Assembly: GCF_900107815.1 (NCBI RefSeq)
Contig: NZ_FNRK01000018.1
Coordinates: 1 to 51,004 of the forward strand
Source of the DNA: Eubacterium aggregans
GTDB taxonomy: Bacteria > Bacillota > Clostridia > Eubacteriales > Eubacteriaceae
Reading direction: 5' to 3'
Length of the DNA stretch: 51,004 nt
Shown here: positions 33,343 to 41,401 of the stretch, in pieces
How positions within the stretch are numbered: position 1 is the first letter of the stretch
Layout of the letters: every line of letters begins with the position of its first letter
Translations under genes and position numbers: made by a program
The notes under the pieces: generated by a model
Told to the model about the DNA's origin: nothing
The model's database searches: none
Seen by the model: only the letters and a program-made list of their open reading frames with translations

Positions 33343-33360
33343 ACGCCACGTATGGCGTCT
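33343..33360. repeat. 18-bp palindromic repeat, copy 2
   Basis: Exact copy of 33081-33098, 262 bases away. The sequences after both copies share ACAAACAG and a longer stretch of the form GTCAGGnnGAGGATA, so the surrounding module appears to be an old duplication. Confidence 0.85.
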
Positions 33361-33608
33361 TAAAGGCAACAAACAGAATTGCCATTCGGTTTGATGTGGG
33401 ACGTGTCAGGTTGAGGATATTAAAGAGTCTCAGGTTCGTCCCAGAATCCTAAGGCTGTCCGTGGATTGTATGCCAGGCACTGCGACCTTGAGGCGAACAG
33501 GCGTAGCCTGTACGTCGAGCGGGAGCATGACTGTTATACAATCCGCGAACAGCCGCCCCATTACCACAAACTTCAGCGGACGAACAGCCCTTTGCCAACG
33601 CCCATCAA

Positions 33609-34529
33609 TCAGAGGCTCATGGAGAGGTAGCGGTCCCCGGTATCCGGCAATAAGGCCACGATAGTCTTTCCGGCGTTTTCCGGCCGTCTTGCCAGCTCTG
33701 CGGCGGCCCAGACTGCGGCTCCGGATGAAATGCCGACCAAAACCCCTTCTTCCTGGGCAATGGCATCCTTTGTCCCAAAGGCATCCTCGTTGGAAACCGT
33801 GATGATTTCATCGTAAATTTTACTATCCAGGGTATCGGGCACAAAGCCAGCACCAATTCCCTGTATTTTATGGGGACCCGCTTCACCCTTGGTCAGAACC
33901 GGTGATCCCGTGGGTTCAACCCCCACTACTTGGATATTGGGATTTTGGGCCTTGAGATAGCCCCCCACACCACTAAGCGTCCCGCCGGTGCCGACGCCAG
34001 CCACAAAGATATCCACCTTTCCTTCGGTATCCGCCCAAATCTCCGGGCCTGTTGTTTTATAGTGTGCTGCAGGGTTTGCCGGATTAACAAATTGCCCCGG
34101 GATAAAGCTATTGGGCGTCTGAGCAGCCAGCTCTTCTGCCTTGGCCATGGCCCCCTTCATCCCCGTGGCTCCATCGGTCAGGACTAATTCTGCCCCATAG
34201 GCCTTTAACAGATTCCGACGTTCCACGCTCATGGTTTCTGGCATGGTCAAAATAACCTTGTAGCCTTTGGCCGCACCAATGGCAGCTAAGCCAATCCCTG
34301 TATTTCCGCTGGTCGGCTCGATGATGGTAGCCCCTGGTGTAAGGAGGCCCTTAACTTCAGCATCCTCGATCATCGCCTTGGCAATCCGATCCTTAACACT
34401 GCCTGCCGGATTAAAGTACTCCAGCTTCACTAGAATAGTGGCATTCAATTTATTCTCTTTTTCATAATTGGTGAGTTCCAATAAGGGGGTCTGACCCACC
34501 AGTTCCGTTACACTTCGATAAACTGCCAT
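33609..34529 (-). CDS. cysK: Cysteine synthase (O-acetylserine sulfhydrylase)
   Basis: A 306-residue PLP enzyme making cysteine from O-acetylserine and sulfide. The PLP lysine lies in [20 protein letters not shown], and the substrate loop is [11 protein letters not shown]. The glycine-rich phosphate loop [14 protein letters not shown] and the late [11 protein letters not shown] are also present. Start ATG at 34529 ([10 protein letters not shown]) has AGGTG seven bases ahead. It follows metY by 70 bp in the same direction, making a sulfur-assimilation pair. Its 3' end faces the structured region, with no clear terminator of its own. Confidence 0.96.
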   Translation of the reverse strand: MAVYRSVTELVGQTPLLELTNYEKENKLNATILVKLEYFNPAGSVKDRIAKAMIEDAEVKGLLTPGATIIEPTSGNTGIGLAAIGAAKGYKVILTMPETMSVERRNLLKAYGAELVLTDGATGMKGAMAKAEELAAQTPNSFIPGQFVNPANPAAHYKTTGPEIWADTEGKVDIFVAGVGTGGTLSGVGGYLKAQNPNIQVVGVEPTGSPVLTKGEAGPHKIQGIGAGFVPDTLDSKIYDEIITVSNEDAFGTKDAIAQEEGVLVGISSGAAVWAAAELARRPENAGKTIVALLPDTGDRYLSMSL

Positions 34530-34599
34530 GATTAGCACCTACTTTCTTTACACTTATAATTTATATCATACCAAATTTTTCTTATAACCGTCCACAATC

Positions 34600-35889
34600 T
34601 CAATCGATGGCGTTAAAGGCTTTTGACAGAGCCTCAATTAAATCATCCACATGCTCGGTCCCAATGGAGAGGCGAATGGAGTTCGGCCGAATGCCACTCC
34701 CCTCTAATTCTTCTGCAGTCATCTGGGAGTGAGTGGTCGATGCCGGATGAATGGCCAGGGATTTAACATCTGCGACATTGGCCAGTAGGGAGAAAATTTC
34801 CAAATGATCAATGAAGTCCTTGGCTTTCTGAGCATCTCCCGCAATTTCAAAGGTGAAGATAGACCCTGCCCCATTTGGGAAGTACTGGGCATATAAATCG
34901 TGATCCGGATGATCTGCTAAAACGGGGTGATTGACCTTTTCCACCTTGGGATGGGCCGCTAAATATGCGACAATCTTCAAGGCATTTTCCACATGACGTT
35001 CCACCCGGAGGGAGAGGGTTTCCAGCCCCTGGAGGAATAAGAAGGAATGGAAAGGGCTTAAGGTTGCCCCGGTATCCCGCATCAGGGTCGTCCGAATTTT
35101 CATGATATAGGCTAAATTGCCGCAGGCTTCTGTAAAAACCACGCCATGATAGCTGGGATTGGGTTCTGAGAGTCCTGGGAATTTATCATTCTGAGCCCAG
35201 TCGAAGGAACCGCCGTCGATAATGACACCCCCCAATGCTGTCCCATGACCGCCAATAAATTTTGTAGCAGAATGGACCACCACATCGGCGCCATGCTCCA
35301 GGGGTCTGAATAAATAAGGGGTTGCAAAGGTATTATCCACAATAAGGGGAATGCCATGCTCGTGGGCGATGGCGGCCACAGCCTCAACGTCAATAATGGT
35401 TGAATTGGGATTTCCCAGGGTTTCTAAAAACAAAGCCTTGGTATTCTTCCGAATGGCCTGGCGAAAATTCTCTGGGTTACTGCCATCCACAAAGGTCGTG
35501 GTGATGCCATAATCCCTAAAGGTATTTTCAAAGAGATTATAGGTCCCCCCATAAACGGTGTTGGCTGAAACGATATGGTCCCCGACCCGGGCGATATTCT
35601 GAAGGGCGTAGGTGATGGCTGCCGCCCCGGATGCCGTGGCCAGAGCCGCCGCCCCTCCTTCGAGTGCCGCAATCCGTTGTTCAAACACATCTGAGGTCGG
35701 ATTCATTAAACGGGAGTAGATATTACCGCCTTCGGTTAAACCAAAACGTCCAGCTGCCTGATCTGAATCTTTGAAGACATAGGATGTGGTAGCGTAAATT
35801 GGAACAGCCCGGGCGTCTGTTGCGCTGTCTGGGGCTTCCTGTCCAACGTGAAGCTGCAGGGTTTCAAATCGATATTGTTTATCACTCAT
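34600..35889 (-). CDS. metY: O-acetylhomoserine sulfhydrylase (MetY type)
   Basis: A 429-residue Cys/Met-metabolism PLP enzyme that makes homocysteine from O-acetylhomoserine and sulfide. [20 protein letters not shown] opens the protein as in Met[21 protein letters not shown] carries the PLP lysine, and [20 protein letters not shown] is the family C-terminal motif. Length (about 430) separates it from the shorter cystathionine gamma-synthase (about 380). It has its own promoter and heads the metY-cysK unit. Confidence 0.95.
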   Translation of the reverse strand: MSDKQYRFETLQLHVGQEAPDSATDARAVPIYATTSYVFKDSDQAAGRFGLTEGGNIYSRLMNPTSDVFEQRIAALEGGAAALATASGAAAITYALQNIARVGDHIVSANTVYGGTYNLFENTFRDYGITTTFVDGSNPENFRQAIRKNTKALFLETLGNPNSTIIDVEAVAAIAHEHGIPLIVDNTFATPYLFRPLEHGADVVVHSATKFIGGHGTALGGVIIDGGSFDWAQNDKFPGLSEPNPSYHGVVFTEACGNLAYIMKIRTTLMRDTGATLSPFHSFLFLQGLETLSLRVERHVENALKIVAYLAAHPKVEKVNHPVLADHPDHDLYAQYFPNGAGSIFTFEIAGDAQKAKDFIDHLEIFSLLANVADVKSLAIHPASTTHSQMTAEELEGSGIRPNSIRLSIGTEHVDDLIEALSKAFNAID

Positions 35890-35940
35890 TTTAATTCTCC
35901 TAACGCATCTTTAATATAGTTTATTGCTATGTTTTGTTAT

Positions 35941-35969
35941 ATATTAAATCATTAATACATATATGTCAA
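35941..35969 (-). promoter_or_regulatory. Promoter of metY-cysK
   Basis: Consensus TTGACA (35969-35964) and TAATAT (35946-35941) with 17-base spacer, minus strand. The spacer includes the palindrome ACATATATGT, a possible repressor site, but no regulator can be named. Confidence 0.65.
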
Positions 35970-36001
35970 GTATGTTTCTTGGGTTTTAAGAAAATTTTGG
36001 G

Positions 36002-36032
36002 CAAAAAAAGAAAAGCCCGGGTTGGGGGCTTT
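36002..36032 (-). terminator. Terminator of the ABC exporter genes
   Basis: AAAGCCC/GGGCTTT (36032-36026 with 36018-36012 on the minus strand) followed by TCTTTTTTT. Confidence 0.85.
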
Positions 36033-36040
36033 CTCTCCCT

Positions 36041-37735
36041 CTATTCATCGCATTTCAACAAGCACCTGGGCAATTGACGAACACAGACCTTGTATAGAAT
36101 AATAGATAGCACCGCGGACAGACTAAGAACCGCTCCGCAGCCGGCCCAGGGACTGATAAAGTAACCCATGCTGCCGCCAAGCACTACTAGGATCACGGTG
36201 TAACACATTCCCAAAAGCATGGTAAAAATAACATTCAGATTGTTTTTCACCGCCCGTTGTGGATTGTCCCAATGCAGCAGAGGACGGTGCATATCAATGA
36301 GCAGGCCCATAAGCTGGATCGGCAGAGCGCAGCCAATACCACAAAGGGTGGATAAGAGAATGACCTGGGGACTGAGTCCTATGATAAAACTCAGCATGAT
36401 AAAGGTCATCACGATCCCCAGGGCTTGAATACAAATGGCGGACACACACCGCCCGATAACCTGAGCCTGGGGCGCGACAGGAATGATCCGAGTAATCCAG
36501 ATCCCCTTACCTTCCCTGGAAAAGGAGGTTGCCGTCGTGGCGGAGGTCGCCCCAAAGAATAAAAACACAAGACTCAAGGCTAAAATCAAAAATTCCGGGT
36601 ACTGGGAAAGGAATTGGATAGCCTGTTCAATCTCCCCTCCACTCCCCCCTTTAGCCATAAAAATCACAAAAATCAGGCATAAAGGAATGACAATGGCAAT
36701 ACTCACATTATTAAAGAAAAAAATGGGGGTGCGCAGCAGCAGGCGAAAATCCATCTGGAAGATCCGGAGGGCAGACCCCCGATGCCGGCCTAAAAGCCCG
36801 GCGATCCCCTTCTGATTCTTTTTCCCCTTGGATGTCGCCGACATCCCGCCTTCCAGCAGTCCTTTAATATAAAAGCGCTCACCAACCCATATGAGCAGGA
36901 AAATGCTCAGGACCGATAGGCCGACAACCCCCACCAGGCAGGCCAGGGACATGAGCCCCTCTCCCATTAACGCCCGGGCGGCCAGGTAAGCCGGTGGAAA
37001 AATTCGAATAATACTGTCAAGGAGCCCCGTGTTATTTTCAAGAAGCTGTGTCAGCATGGTAGTGAGCTGACTCTCATCCATGCTGGAGGCGGCACTCCCC
37101 AGGGTGAATTGAACCCCCAGAATAAGGGCTAAAAAGGCAAACATCATCACCACTGAGATGACATCCTTCTTCCCCTTAAGATTCCCTGCTCCAAGGATCA
37201 CCATCATGAGTGCCGCCTCCAAGGCGATGGGCAGTATGGGCAGTGCCGCAACCACCAAAACAGCAGCGGGCAGATACCACAGCCAAAAGACACCCTGGGA
37301 GGCCCCCCAAATAATGAGTGGCGGCACCATAATGAGAATGCTAAAGACGTATTCCCAAAGCAGCACACAGCAAAGCTTCGCCATAATAATCTCCCTGGGG
37401 CGGATGGGAAGGGAAAGCAGCTGGGTGACACCCTCAGAAAAATAAAACTCTGATAAGACCCAGGCGACGCCGAAAACAAGGACCAGGATCGAAGCCATGG
37501 CATAAAAGAGGCCAATATACCCCAAGGTTTGTCCAATGGCGGCCATACTGACATAAAGGGCCCCAGAAAAAATAAAATAGACGACCAGGGCCGGCAGGCA
37601 CAGCAGAGGGACACCAACCATTAAAAAAATCTGTTTTGTAAAAGCCCGTTTATCATTCTGCCGGTTGTACGCCAGCATGGAAATCCCCAGCTGGTTTCGC
37701 AGCAGTAAACCAGTGAGCAGCATCATTCGTTTCAT
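36041..37735 (-). CDS. ABC-2-type exporter permease
   Basis: A 564-residue membrane protein with about twelve hydrophobic segments and a cytoplasmic basic stretch (ATSKGKKNQKGIAGLLGRHR) between its two halves. The layout matches the clostridial and bacillar putative ABC exporter permeases, twice the usual permease length and likely a fused pair. No substrate-specific motif is visible. Its start overlaps the stop of the ATPase gene by four bases, so the two form one transporter. Confidence 0.88.
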   Translation of the reverse strand: MKRMMLLTGLLLRNQLGISMLAYNRQNDKRAFTKQIFLMVGVPLLCLPALVVYFIFSGALYVSMAAIGQTLGYIGLFYAMASILVLVFGVAWVLSEFYFSEGVTQLLSLPIRPREIIMAKLCCVLLWEYVFSILIMVPPLIIWGASQGVFWLWYLPAAVLVVAALPILPIALEAALMMVILGAGNLKGKKDVISVVMMFAFLALILGVQFTLGSAASSMDESQLTTMLTQLLENNTGLLDSIIRIFPPAYLAARALMGEGLMSLACLVGVVGLSVLSIFLLIWVGERFYIKGLLEGGMSATSKGKKNQKGIAGLLGRHRGSALRIFQMDFRLLLRTPIFFFNNVSIAIVIPLCLIFVIFMAKGGSGGEIEQAIQFLSQYPEFLILALSLVFLFFGATSATTATSFSREGKGIWITRIIPVAPQAQVIGRCVSAICIQALGIVMTFIMLSFIIGLSPQVILLSTLCGIGCALPIQLMGLLIDMHRPLLHWDNPQRAVKNNLNVIFTMLLGMCYTVILVVLGGSMGYFISPWAGCGAVLSLSAVLSIILYKVCVRQLPRCLLKCDE

Positions 37736-38454
37736 TCGGTCAGCTCCAGGAAAATTTCTTCCAGGGATTCATCCTTGCCGGCGCCTCCCCGGATTTCATC
37801 CATGGTCCCAAGGGCGATGAGGCGTCCATGGTTAATGATGGCAATACGGTCACATATTTTTTCAGCGACGTCCAGCACATGGGTGGAAAAGAACACAGAA
37901 TGCCCCTGGGCACACAGTTCAGCCATGATCTTTTTCAGCTCAAAGGAGGATTTAGGGTCCAGGCCCACCATGGGTTCATCCAGAATGAACAGCCTGGGAT
38001 TATGAATCAGCGCTCCAATGAGGGCAATTTTCTGCTTCATTCCATGGGAGTAAGCCGCAATAGGCGCCGCCACATCCCCCTTTAAATCAAAAATATCCAG
38101 GTAACGGGATGCCCGCTCCTTAAACTCCCCATCCGGCACCCTGTAAACATCGGCCATGAATCGCAGATACTCATTCCCACGGATTTTTTCAAAAAGCTCC
38201 GGATTATCCGGCACATAGCTGAATTTTTCTTTTGCCGCCATGAGATCCTGCTGATTATCCACACCATCAATGATAATGCGTCCGGTATCCGGGGAAAGCA
38301 GTGAGGCAATCATCTTAATGGTGGTAGTCTTTCCGGCCCCATTGGGTCCTACAAATCCAAAAATTTCTCCATCCCGAACGGTAAAGCACAAATCGTCCAC
38401 GGCTTTTTGGGATTTATTACCATAGGTTTTTGATAAATTTTCAATTGTCAGCAT
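37732..38454 (-). CDS. ABC transporter ATP-binding protein
   Basis: A 240-residue ATPase for the permease that follows. GPNGAGKTTTIKM (Walker A), YSHGMKQKIALIGAL (variant ABC signature with SHGMKQ), RLFILDEPMVGLDP (Walker B) and STHVLDVAE (switch His) are all intact. ATG at 38454 (MLTIENLSKTYG) has AAAGGA before it. An extended -10 promoter just upstream drives the pair. Confidence 0.94.
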   Translation of the reverse strand: MLTIENLSKTYGNKSQKAVDDLCFTVRDGEIFGFVGPNGAGKTTTIKMIASLLSPDTGRIIIDGVDNQQDLMAAKEKFSYVPDNPELFEKIRGNEYLRFMADVYRVPDGEFKERASRYLDIFDLKGDVAAPIAAYSHGMKQKIALIGALIHNPRLFILDEPMVGLDPKSSFELKKIMAELCAQGHSVFFSTHVLDVAEKICDRIAIINHGRLIALGTMDEIRGGAGKDESLEEIFLELTE

Positions 38455-38498
38455 AATGATTCCTTTCAACACTAATCCAAATCATCTGGTTCCCAATT

Positions 38499-38507
38499 AT
38501 TATACCA
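38499..38507 (-). promoter_or_regulatory. Extended -10 promoter of ABC exporter genes
   Basis: TGG-TATAAT on the minus strand (TATAAT at 38504-38499), 45 bases before the ATPase start and just past the terminator of the preceding gene. Confidence 0.55.
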
Positions 38508-38512
38508 TCTCA

Positions 38513-38559
38513 ACTAAAAAAAGATATGGAGCCGCAGTTGATTCTGCAGTGCCATATCT
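38513..38559 (-). terminator. Terminator after EutL-like gene
   Basis: AGATATGG/CCATATCT (38522-38529 with 38552-38559) with an inner CGCAG/CTGCA-like pairing and a T7 tract on the minus strand. Confidence 0.88.
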
Positions 38560-38580
38560 CTTGTTGTTCAACTTTTAATC

Positions 38581-39225
38581 TTAATATTCAACCGGATCAT
38601 CGACATAATCGAAAATCGCATTTTTAAAGCTTTCTGCTGCTGAACGGCATTGGGACTGGGACCCGGTAAAGATCCCACCACACAAGTTGGAATGGGTTGG
38701 ACTACCGAAATACTGAACCAATTCCACATCGGCATAATCCGTCATCTCATCGATCCCTGCAACACCATAAATCGCCGGAGCCAAGAGGTAGACGATGGAT
38801 GAGCCCTGGGGCAGGTTATAGGCCTTGGCAAAGTAACGGCCAATTTTAGAAACGCACTCAGAGTAGAGTACGACGCTGTCATCCTCACTGATGCTGTATA
38901 AGGAGGCCTGCTCTTCCACAAACTCCCGGACATAGCGCAGCCCCCGCTGGACATCCGACACCGTCGGGCCTGTAATCATGCCGAAGGTCTGGCCGTCATT
39001 CATCTTACCGCTGCCACCATAGGTGGAATAAATTTTAGCGACTTCGATGTTGGCCATCTTGGTGGCATCATCAGCGGCCACGTAACCCACACCGTCGCAA
39101 GCGGTTGTGAAAAGGCCCATATCCACATAGCCTTCAGGTAATTCGTAATCATCGATCATAAAATCATTAACGGCGGTGAGTAATCGGCTGACCAATACCT
39201 TCCCTGAAACTTTATCACCAATCAT
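38581..39225 (-). CDS. EutL-like microcompartment shell protein, lone gene
   Basis: A 214-residue tandem BMC-domain protein close to the ethanolamine shell protein EutL. VSRLLTAVNDFMIDDYELPE and VGYVAADDATKMANIEVAKI, then SGKMNDGQTFGMITGPTVSD, then YADVELVQYFGSPTHSNLCG and IFTGSQSQCRSAAESFKNAI follow EutL in order across both halves. EutL trimers form shell facets with a gated pore. The frame starts at 39249, but the ATG at 39225 (MIGDKVSG) has AAGGAGG and is used. It has its own promoter and terminator, and no other microcompartment or ethanolamine genes occur within the window. Confidence 0.85.
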   Translation of the reverse strand: MIGDKVSGKVLVSRLLTAVNDFMIDDYELPEGYVDMGLFTTACDGVGYVAADDATKMANIEVAKIYSTYGGSGKMNDGQTFGMITGPTVSDVQRGLRYVREFVEEQASLYSISEDDSVVLYSECVSKIGRYFAKAYNLPQGSSIVYLLAPAIYGVAGIDEMTDYADVELVQYFGSPTHSNLCGGIFTGSQSQCRSAAESFKNAIFDYVDDPVEY

Positions 39226-39280
39226 TGGGGAGTCCTCCTTATAATTCAAATTCTAGTTTATAGTCATAATAATTAACATT

Positions 39281-39309
39281 ATCATACCAGCATTTTCGTG
39301 AAATATCAA
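39281..39309 (-). promoter_or_regulatory. Promoter of EutL-like gene
   Basis: TTGATA (39309-39304) and TATGAT (39286-39281), 17-base spacer, with TG one base before the -10. It lies in the 93-base gap after rsmA, showing the gene can be expressed by itself. Confidence 0.6.
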
Positions 39310-39318
39310 GAAACAAAA

Positions 39319-40179
39319 TTATTCTTTCTGCAGACAATCCGAAAGCCGGGCGAAATCTTCTCCGGTAAGGCGCTCGGCCCGAACCCCAGGATCAATATTT
39401 GCAGCCTCTAAAGCCTTTGTGAGTCTTTCCTTATCATAACCGGTATTGGCGCACAGGCTATTGATCAGTGTCTTCCGTCGATTTAAAAAAGCGGCTTTAA
39501 CAATTCGGAAAAACAGTTCCTTATCCCCGGGGTTCACCGAAGGCGCCTGGCGTTTTTCCAGGGTGATGACCACAGAGTCTACCTTGGGTCGGGGCATGAA
39601 AACACCAGCAGGCACATAAAATGCCACCTGGGGCTTGACATAATACTGGCAGGCGATGGTTAGGGACCCGTAAGCCTTGGTTCCTGGCTGGGCACAGATC
39701 CGCTCCCCAACCTCCTTCTGAATTAAAAAAGACATCCGCTCCACTGGAAGGTCCGACTCTAAAAACCCCATGATAATGGGTGTCGTCACGTAGTAGGGGA
39801 GATTCGCCACGATTTTTAAAGACATTCCCTGGGCCAACTCCTGGGCCACCAAAGCGGCCACATCGGTTTTTAAAATATCCCCACAAATCACTGAAACATT
39901 GGGGCAATCTGCCAGGGTTTCTTCCAATACCGGAATCAGTTTTTTATCAATTTCGACAGCGTAGACCTTTCCCGCCTCCCGGGCAAGGACCTGGGTCATG
40001 GTGCCGATACCCGGCCCCACCTCCAGCACAATATCCTCCTTAGTCAGCTGTCCCGCCGCCACAATCTTTTCAACCATGTTGGCGTCGATTAGAAAGTTTT
40101 GCCCAAACCGTTTGTTAAAATGCAAATCATATTTCTTCAGTAAACCCTCGATGGTCCGGGGTGATGTGAGCTTTTCCAC
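39319..40179 (-). CDS. rsmA: 16S rRNA dimethyladenosine transferase
   Basis: A 286-residue methyltransferase (KsgA) dimethylating A1518 and A1519 of 16S rRNA. LTSPRTIEGLLKKYDLHFNK and RFGQNFLIDANMVEKI open the protein, VLEVGPGIGTMTQVLA is the SAM loop and NLPYYVTTPII the catalytic motif. The start is GTG at 40179 with a perfect GGAGG six bases ahead, inside the end of cca. The overlap of 53 bp is long, but the N terminus is exactly the family's, so it is real. Confidence 0.95.
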   Translation of the reverse strand: MEKLTSPRTIEGLLKKYDLHFNKRFGQNFLIDANMVEKIVAAGQLTKEDIVLEVGPGIGTMTQVLAREAGKVYAVEIDKKLIPVLEETLADCPNVSVICGDILKTDVAALVAQELAQGMSLKIVANLPYYVTTPIIMGFLESDLPVERMSFLIQKEVGERICAQPGTKAYGSLTIACQYYVKPQVAFYVPAGVFMPRPKVDSVVITLEKRQAPSVNPGDKELFFRIVKAAFLNRRKTLINSLCANTGYDKERLTKALEAANIDPGVRAERLTGEDFARLSDCLQKE

Positions 40180-41401
40180 TTTTGTCCTCCTCTAAATAGA
40201 CCATCAGGTCCGCTTTCGTATTTTTTTCTGGATGCCGATATACCCATTTTAAGGCAGTATCCAGAGCCCTGGCAATGGCGCTGCCCTCATAGCCAAGGGC
40301 CTTGATATCCTCGCCCTTTACCGCAAGGTCTGCCCGTACCAGGGCATCCCCCCGGGCTTTAATCACCTCAAAGGCGGCACGGTTCTCAGCGGCCTCCCCC
40401 ATCCATTTGGGGTTGTTCTCCCACTGGGCCTGACCCTGCTGGAGACAGAGAAGCCGGTCAAAATCGGCCACCCCAATATCTGCAATAGCCCCTTTAAAAG
40501 CCACCATATCCCCAGACTTTACAAAAAAATGGCGGCTCAAGGCAATTACCCGGGCCATGATGGCCTTAGGATAACGCATACAAGAAAAAAATTCCAGACG
40601 CTCCACTGGGGTCATGGGAACCGCCAGAATGGTCAGGCGCATGACTAAGTCCCTGGGAACATAGGCCATGATCTCAAAGCTTTCAATTAAATGGTAATCC
40701 CGCTGGCGCTTGGTAAAGGCCGGAATGGTCCGGCGTAAAAGAGTGGTCATTAAATCTGTTCGAACCAACAGGTAGCCCCCCCAGGTGACCTTCTCCGCCA
40801 GAAGGATCCGGTCAAATTCATCCCGGAGGCGTTCCATACTAACGCCATCGATGGCAGGATTAGCATGGATAGCCTCCCGGGTGGGGGCGGCAATTTCCAT
40901 GGCTTTCTCCGCGGCCAGGCGAATGGCACGCCATTTGCGCAGCTGATCCTCCTGGAAGCGCTCGTCCGGATTTCCGATGCACCGCAATACACCCTTTTCC
41001 AAATCCCCAAGGCCGCCCACATAGTCGTAAAGAACACCCTGCCCATCGACAATCAACGCATTGATGGTAAAATCCCGGCGGATGACATCCTCCCGGACAT
41101 CATCGGTGAAGGCCACAGCCACCGGGTGGCGTCCATCCTGGTAAGCCGTATCCTTTCGAAAGGTGGTAATTTCATAAACCTCTCCCTCCAACACCACCCC
41201 AATGGTTCCGAAGCGCTTTCCCTTATTGATGGTATGGGGAAACCACGCCTCCATTTCCTCGGGCAGGGCATCGGTGGTCAAATCGATATCCCCGGGGGGA
41301 ATACCCAGCAGGCAGTCACGCACCGCTCCTCCGACGATGTAAAGCTGCCTGCCCCGGGCATGAAAAACCTCAAATAGCTGCTTCAGAGCATCCTTCATCA
41401 T
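40127..41401 (-). CDS. cca: CCA-adding tRNA nucleotidyltransferase lacking the HD motif
   Basis: A 424-residue class II nucleotidyltransferase that builds or repairs the tRNA CCA end. It shows YIVGGAVRDCLLGIPPGDID (motif A with the catalytic DxD in DIDLTTD), VIRRDFTINAL (motif B), and EDQLRKWRAIRLAAE and MERLRDEFDRILLAE (motifs C and D). In related clostridial enzymes the segment after PxDLVLRL reads L(L/F)HDIGK with a following HFYGH. Here it is PRDLVMRLTILAVPMTPVER, with no His-Asp pair and a shorter region, so the phosphohydrolase site is missing. It overlaps the upstream HAD gene by 32 bp and rsmA by 53 bp. Confidence 0.9.
   Translation of the reverse strand: MMKDALKQLFEVFHARGRQLYIVGGAVRDCLLGIPPGDIDLTTDALPEEMEAWFPHTINKGKRFGTIGVVLEGEVYEITTFRKDTAYQDGRHPVAVAFTDDVREDVIRRDFTINALIVDGQGVLYDYVGGLGDLEKGVLRCIGNPDERFQEDQLRKWRAIRLAAEKAMEIAAPTREAIHANPAIDGVSMERLRDEFDRILLAEKVTWGGYLLVRTDLMTTLLRRTIPAFTKRQRDYHLIESFEIMAYVPRDLVMRLTILAVPMTPVERLEFFSCMRYPKAIMARVIALSRHFFVKSGDMVAFKGAIADIGVADFDRLLCLQQGQAQWENNPKWMGEAAENRAAFEVIKARGDALVRADLAVKGEDIKALGYEGSAIARALDTALKWVYRHPEKNTKADLMVYLEEDKSGKAHITPDHRGFTEEI

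Larger units (their letters stand above)
33019..33560. ncRNA. Candidate large structured non-coding RNA, class not recognised
   Basis: A 540-base stretch with no believable gene, richer in G+C than the flanking spacers and full of long inverted repeats. Pairings seen: 33130-33145 with 33302-33317 (16 bp, perfect), then inside it ACCCCGG with CCGGGGT (33152-33158 with about 33288-33294). Also 33329-33341 with 33406-33418 (13 bp including two G-U), enclosing two small hairpins. A 19-base arm, 33453-33471 with 33536-33554 (one mismatch, one G-U), encloses the hairpin 33497-33511. An 18-base hairpin sequence occurs twice (33081-33098 and 33343-33360). G-U pairs in the third stem favour plus-strand transcription, and a weak promoter (TTGAAA 32986, TATAAA 33007) points that way. 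A T tract after the hairpin on the minus strand at 33074-33097 supports the other strand. Strand unresolved. Confidence 0.5.

Noticed and set aside
33019-33560. Group II intron, tmRNA or RNase P RNA
   Set aside because: No domain V-like hairpin, no tag-peptide frame and none of the conserved P RNA core strings are seen.
33461-33664. Plus-strand 67-codon open frame before cysK
   Set aside because: It spans both arms of the 19-base stem and then runs antisense into cysK; no coding signature.
37732-37735. Frameshift between ABC ATPase and permease
   Set aside because: The four-base overlap is an ordinary ATGA coupling; both proteins are complete.
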